Shown here: positions 61,020 to 64,000 of the stretch, one piece after another
How the letters are laid out: every line of letters starts with the position of its first letter
Position numbering within the stretch: the stretch's first letter is position 1
Assembly: GCA_020638975.1 (NCBI GenBank)
Contig: JACKHN010000004.1
Location: forward strand, 1 to 64,000
From: Planctomycetaceae bacterium
Lineage (GTDB): Bacteria > Planctomycetota > Planctomycetia > Pirellulales > Pirellulaceae
Direction of reading: 5' to 3'
Length of the DNA: 64,000 nt
Notes under the pieces: model-generated
What the model was told of the DNA's origin: nothing
The model's input: only the letters and a program-made list of their open reading frames with translations
Databases searched by the model: none
Program-made: the position numbers and the translations under genes

Positions 61020-63245
61020 ATGGATTCCATGTCGCCCGATTCCACTCCAGAGCGTACGCTGGGCTTGTTTGGCGCGACCGGTGTTGGCGTCGGTGCAATC
61101 GTTGGAGGCGGGATCTTGGCCCTGGCGGGAGCCGCGTTCGCAGCAACCGGTCCCAGTGCGATTGTTGCCTTTGCCTTGAACGGCGTCATTGCGATCTTGA
61201 CGGCGTTGAGTTTTGCGGAAGTCTCTTCCAAGTTTCCCCAATCAGGCGGAACATACACGTTCGCCAAAAAGGTCTTATCGGTCGAGGCTGCGTTTACGGT
61301 CGGCTGGGTCGTGTGGTTCGCATCGATCGTGGCTTCCGTGCTGTACGCCTTCGGGTTTGCTCAGTTTGCCGTTGTCATCCTCGAACAGTTATGGCTCGCG
61401 GAACAAAGTCCGGCATGGTTAACAAGCCGCGCGTCCGTCTGTGGAACGGCGATCGTCGCGATCCTGCTCTACACCGCGATGCTGTCGAGGTCCAATTCCG
61501 GCGGAGGCCAATGGATTAATGTCGGAAAGATTGTTGTGTTCGCGATCTTGATCGTGGCGGGGATGTGGGCGATGCGAGGTCGTTCCGTTGCTGAGTTAAA
61601 CGACAGCTTGACCCCGTTCTTCGCATCCGCGGCACCTGGCTTGTTCGCGGCGATGGGATTTACCTTTATTGCATTGCAGGGTTTTGATTTGATTGCCGCC
61701 GTGGCGGGCGAAGTCCGTGAACCGTCTCGCACGATCCCCCGCGCGATGTTCCTGTCGCTGGGCATCGCGATTTTGATTTACCTGCCGCTGCTGCTGGTGA
61801 TCAGCACGGTCGGCGTCGCTGCCGACGAGTCGATTGCAGACGCCAGTCGCGAGCATCCTGATACGATTGTTGCGATCGCGGCTCGCAATTACCTCGGGGC
61901 GTTCGGCTACTGGCTGGTCATGGTAGCTGCGATCTTGTCAATGCTGTCGGCACTGCAAGCGAATTTGTTCGCGGCGTCGCGTGTTGCCGTGGCGATGGCT
62001 CGCGACAGGACGCTGCCCAGGTCGTTGGCGATGTTGAACGGACGCTATAAGACTCCGGCCAACGCCGTCATCCTGACGGCGACTGTGGTTGTTGTGATCG
62101 TTTTGATTGTGCCCGATCTTGCGTCGGCTGGTGCTGCGTCGAGTCTAATCTTTCTCGTGACGTTCGCCCTCGCACATTGGATCGCGATTCTCGTTCGACA
62201 AAGAAGCATTTCGCCGCCACCATTTCGATCGCCTCTCTTTCCGCTCGTTCCCGTCGCCGGGGGACTGTCGTGCGTCGCGTTGGCGATTTATCAGGGCATC
62301 GCCGTACCATCGGCGGGATTGATCGCGGTGTTTTGGCTCGCCGTGGGCGGTATTCTGTTTTTAAGCTTGTTTGCCCAGCGTGCTCGTTTGGCCGATGCCA
62401 CGAACGCAGCGATGGATCCAGAAGTCGTGACGTTGCGAGGCAAAAGCCCGCTCGTGCTGGTGCCCGTGGCGCGACCGGACAGCGCCGCCGGATTGGTTGG
62501 CGTTGCCAATGCTCTAGCACCGCCGGGAGTAGGTCGTGTGTTGATGTTGTCGGTGGTCGTCGCACCGAGCGATTGGCGCCCCGATGAAGAGCCGAGGCCG
62601 TTAATCAATGCACAGGAAGTATTACGCGAATCGCTCCGTGCCTCAGCGACCGTGGGCGTGTTTCCCGAGACATTGGCGACGGTGGCGAGGGATCCGTGGG
62701 ACGAGATCGCTCGCGTCGCCAAGACGCATCGTTGCGAGACATTGCTGTTGGGATTGAGTGAACTGGAGGGTGCGTCGGCCGGTTCTTCGCTGGAACGATT
62801 GATCAACAATGTTGGTTGTGACGTCGTACTCCTACGTGCTCCCACAGGCTGGCAACTCGCTACCGCGAATCGCGTGCTCGTGCCGACAGGCGGACAAGGT
62901 GGGCATGATCGATTGTTGGCCCGTCTGCTGGGCAGCCTAGCACGCACCGTTCAAAGACAAGTCACGTTGGCTAAGGTAATACCAACCTATGTGACAAGAC
63001 AGCAAGAAGAATTCGCCTCACGCGATCTGATCCGCATGAACTACGATTTGTGTGACGGCGCCGCCAACGTACGTCTGATCCAGGATGACGACGCCGTGGA
63101 ATGTATCGCCAACGCTGCGAATGACCACGATTTATTGATCTTGGGAGTTCAGCGATCGCGTCGCGAAAAAGTGCTCGGAAAATTCGTATTGGCCCTCGCA
63201 CGACAAACAGACGCTCCGTTGTTGCTCATCTGTCGAGGTCGATAA
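61020..63245 (+). CDS. APC-superfamily amino-acid permease fused to two UspA domains
   Basis: 741 residues, 22 bases after the VWA gene, with a weak ribosome site. Residues about 12-450 are an APC transporter: GATGVGVGAIVGGGILALAG is the TM1 substrate motif, GFTFIALQGFDLIAAVAGEV the TM6-region motif, and about 12 hydrophobic helices are visible. Residues about 468-610 and 620-741 are two universal-stress-protein-like repeats (LVLVPVARPDSAAG...TLLLGLSELEG; VLVPTGGQGGHD...LLILGVQRSRR), likely nucleotide-binding regulators on the cytoplasmic side. Substrate unknown (amino acids or amines). It may be co-transcribed with the channel/VWA pair without being functionally tied to it. Confidence 0.87.
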   Translation: MDSMSPDSTPERTLGLFGATGVGVGAIVGGGILALAGAAFAATGPSAIVAFALNGVIAILTALSFAEVSSKFPQSGGTYTFAKKVLSVEAAFTVGWVVWFASIVASVLYAFGFAQFAVVILEQLWLAEQSPAWLTSRASVCGTAIVAILLYTAMLSRSNSGGGQWINVGKIVVFAILIVAGMWAMRGRSVAELNDSLTPFFASAAPGLFAAMGFTFIALQGFDLIAAVAGEVREPSRTIPRAMFLSLGIAILIYLPLLLVISTVGVAADESIADASREHPDTIVAIAARNYLGAFGYWLVMVAAILSMLSALQANLFAASRVAVAMARDRTLPRSLAMLNGRYKTPANAVILTATVVVVIVLIVPDLASAGAASSLIFLVTFALAHWIAILVRQRSISPPPFRSPLFPLVPVAGGLSCVALAIYQGIAVPSAGLIAVFWLAVGGILFLSLFAQRARLADATNAAMDPEVVTLRGKSPLVLVPVARPDSAAGLVGVANALAPPGVGRVLMLSVVVAPSDWRPDEEPRPLINAQEVLRESLRASATVGVFPETLATVARDPWDEIARVAKTHRCETLLLGLSELEGASAGSSLERLINNVGCDVVLLRAPTGWQLATANRVLVPTGGQGGHDRLLARLLGSLARTVQRQVTLAKVIPTYVTRQQEEFASRDLIRMNYDLCDGAANVRLIQDDDAVECIANAANDHDLLILGVQRSRREKVLGKFVLALARQTDAPLLLICRGR

Positions 63246-63253
63246 TCAGCAGC

Positions 63254-64000
63254 TTATTGACCAAGCAAACCGAACGCTCGGCAACCCTCAAGCACGCCAC
63301 TTGTGGCGTGTTCTTCGGCAAGGAACAGTCGATCGTTCCAACCCTGGCGGTGATGAGTATCGCGAACTCGGTCGAGCAGCGAACGATCGGCGTTGCCGAC
63401 CACGATTGTCAGGTATCCGGCAGTCAACGCCGCGAGATCGTTTCCCGAATCGCCAGCGTACACGATGTCTGTTTGCGACAAGTCGACGTGATGAGTCCAC
63501 CAGTCCAAAGCAAACGCTTTGTGGACGTTCTGCGGCAGGAGATCGATCAGTCCGTCACCATTGAAGGGGTCGACACTGTCGATGACCGAGTAGGGCGCGG
63601 ACGACTGAACCAGTAACTCACCGATCTCATCTCTCAACTCCGCAATCACCTCCGCGTCGGTATAAAAACTCAGCTTGAACGGACCTTGCTTCTCGGGTTC
63701 TTGGATGCGAAGTCGCTTCAAGGGAGCAAGCCGTTCGCGAAGCTCGTGGATCGATAGTGTCGCGATGATCGTCGCGAGATGTTCGCGGTACGCCGCTAGT
63801 TGCTTGAATGAGTGATCCGTTTGTCGTTCGTAAATTGTTGTGCCTACATCACAGATAACCCAATCGGGAAGTGGCAGGCGATGCTCGACGATCGCTGCTT
63901 CCACGGACGCGAAATGCCGTCCGGTCACGAAGACAAGTTTGATATCTCGCGCACATAATTGCTTGGCCAGCGTCACCAAATCGGTTGCATTGCCTTCACT
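63254..64000 (-). CDS. HAD-family sugar-phosphate phosphatase (sucrose-phosphatase-like), N-terminus off the edge
   Basis: The frame is open through the right edge, so the start and the catalytic DxDGT motif lie outside; the ATG at 63979 is internal. Visible: FVTGRHFASVEAAI (motif II region), VICDVGTTIY, and YAGDSGNDLAALTAGYLTIVVGNAD (motif IV, GDSGND), with the cap domain between. This fits the Cof/sucrose-6-phosphate-phosphatase branch of HADs, used with sucrose-phosphate synthase in some planctomycetes. Mannosyl-3-phosphoglycerate phosphatase is the alternative. Convergent with the permease, 8 bases apart. Confidence 0.83.
   Translation of the reverse strand, partial: SEGNATDLVTLAKQLCARDIKLVFVTGRHFASVEAAIVEHRLPLPDWVICDVGTTIYERQTDHSFKQLAAYREHLATIIATLSIHELRERLAPLKRLRIQEPEKQGPFKLSFYTDAEVIAELRDEIGELLVQSSAPYSVIDSVDPFNGDGLIDLLPQNVHKAFALDWWTHHVDLSQTDIVYAGDSGNDLAALTAGYLTIVVGNADRSLLDRVRDTHHRQGWNDRLFLAEEHATSGVLEGCRAFGLLGQ

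Overview
The window looks like chromosome of a planctomycete, most likely Pirellulales/Pirellulaceae-like. The pointers are family content rather than any marker gene: a TIGR03000-type protein, two HzsA-related cytochromes, YVTN beta-propeller/di-heme peroxidase fusions, a neutral ceramidase-like protein, a giant RTX/PKD/dockerin protein, and many secreted glycan-acting enzymes. There are no rRNA or tRNA genes, CRISPR arrays or complete insertion sequences.

Layout. 3-11039: 3' part of a giant secreted multidomain protein, cut by the left edge. 11040-15221: sparse region with a small coiled-coil membrane protein, a GH5-like glycosidase, and decayed fragments of mtnA and of a GH127-type gene. 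15222-27523: redox cluster with an Rrf2 regulator (three Cys spaced as in NsrR), a tri-heme HzsA-like protein, two YVTN/di-heme peroxidases, a siroheme sulfite/nitrite reductase, a halogenase-like flavoprotein and a HemN-like radical SAM enzyme. 28673-36321: minus-strand operon of a parallel beta-helix protein, an HzsA-like di-heme protein fused to a SUMF1-like domain, and an SDR. 36454-38750: ceramidase-like protein and a small secreted protein. 38773-41668: three overlapping genes (membrane protein, HTTM protein, lipoprotein). 41807-46052: TIGR03000 Cys-rich protein, a Gfo/Idh/MocA remnant, a methyltransferase, a DtxR/MntR-type regulator and a DinB-like protein. 46210-50854: RlmM-like/VOC/amidase operon, TauD-like dioxygenase and SlyX. 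51495-56182: double sialidase-fold protein plus two SGNH hydrolases. 56212-56335: apparent group II intron 3' end. 56528-63245: transglutaminase-like/TPR protein divergent from an ExbB/MotA-like channel, a MotB-like membrane anchor carrying a VWA domain, and an APC permease-UspA fusion. The right edge cuts a HAD phosphatase.

The two most interesting loci are (i) 57941-60997, a pair built like a proton-driven stator unit (ExbB-like channel with a long tail, plus a partner with a conserved membrane Asp) in which the usual peptidoglycan-binding domain is replaced by a coiled coil and a VWA domain, and (ii) the 15222-27523 redox cluster. The intergenic DNA also holds at least three kinds of short palindromic mobile element. 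One family has three copies with about 10-bp target duplications, and one copy sits inside a second repeat whose empty version is present 40 kb away.
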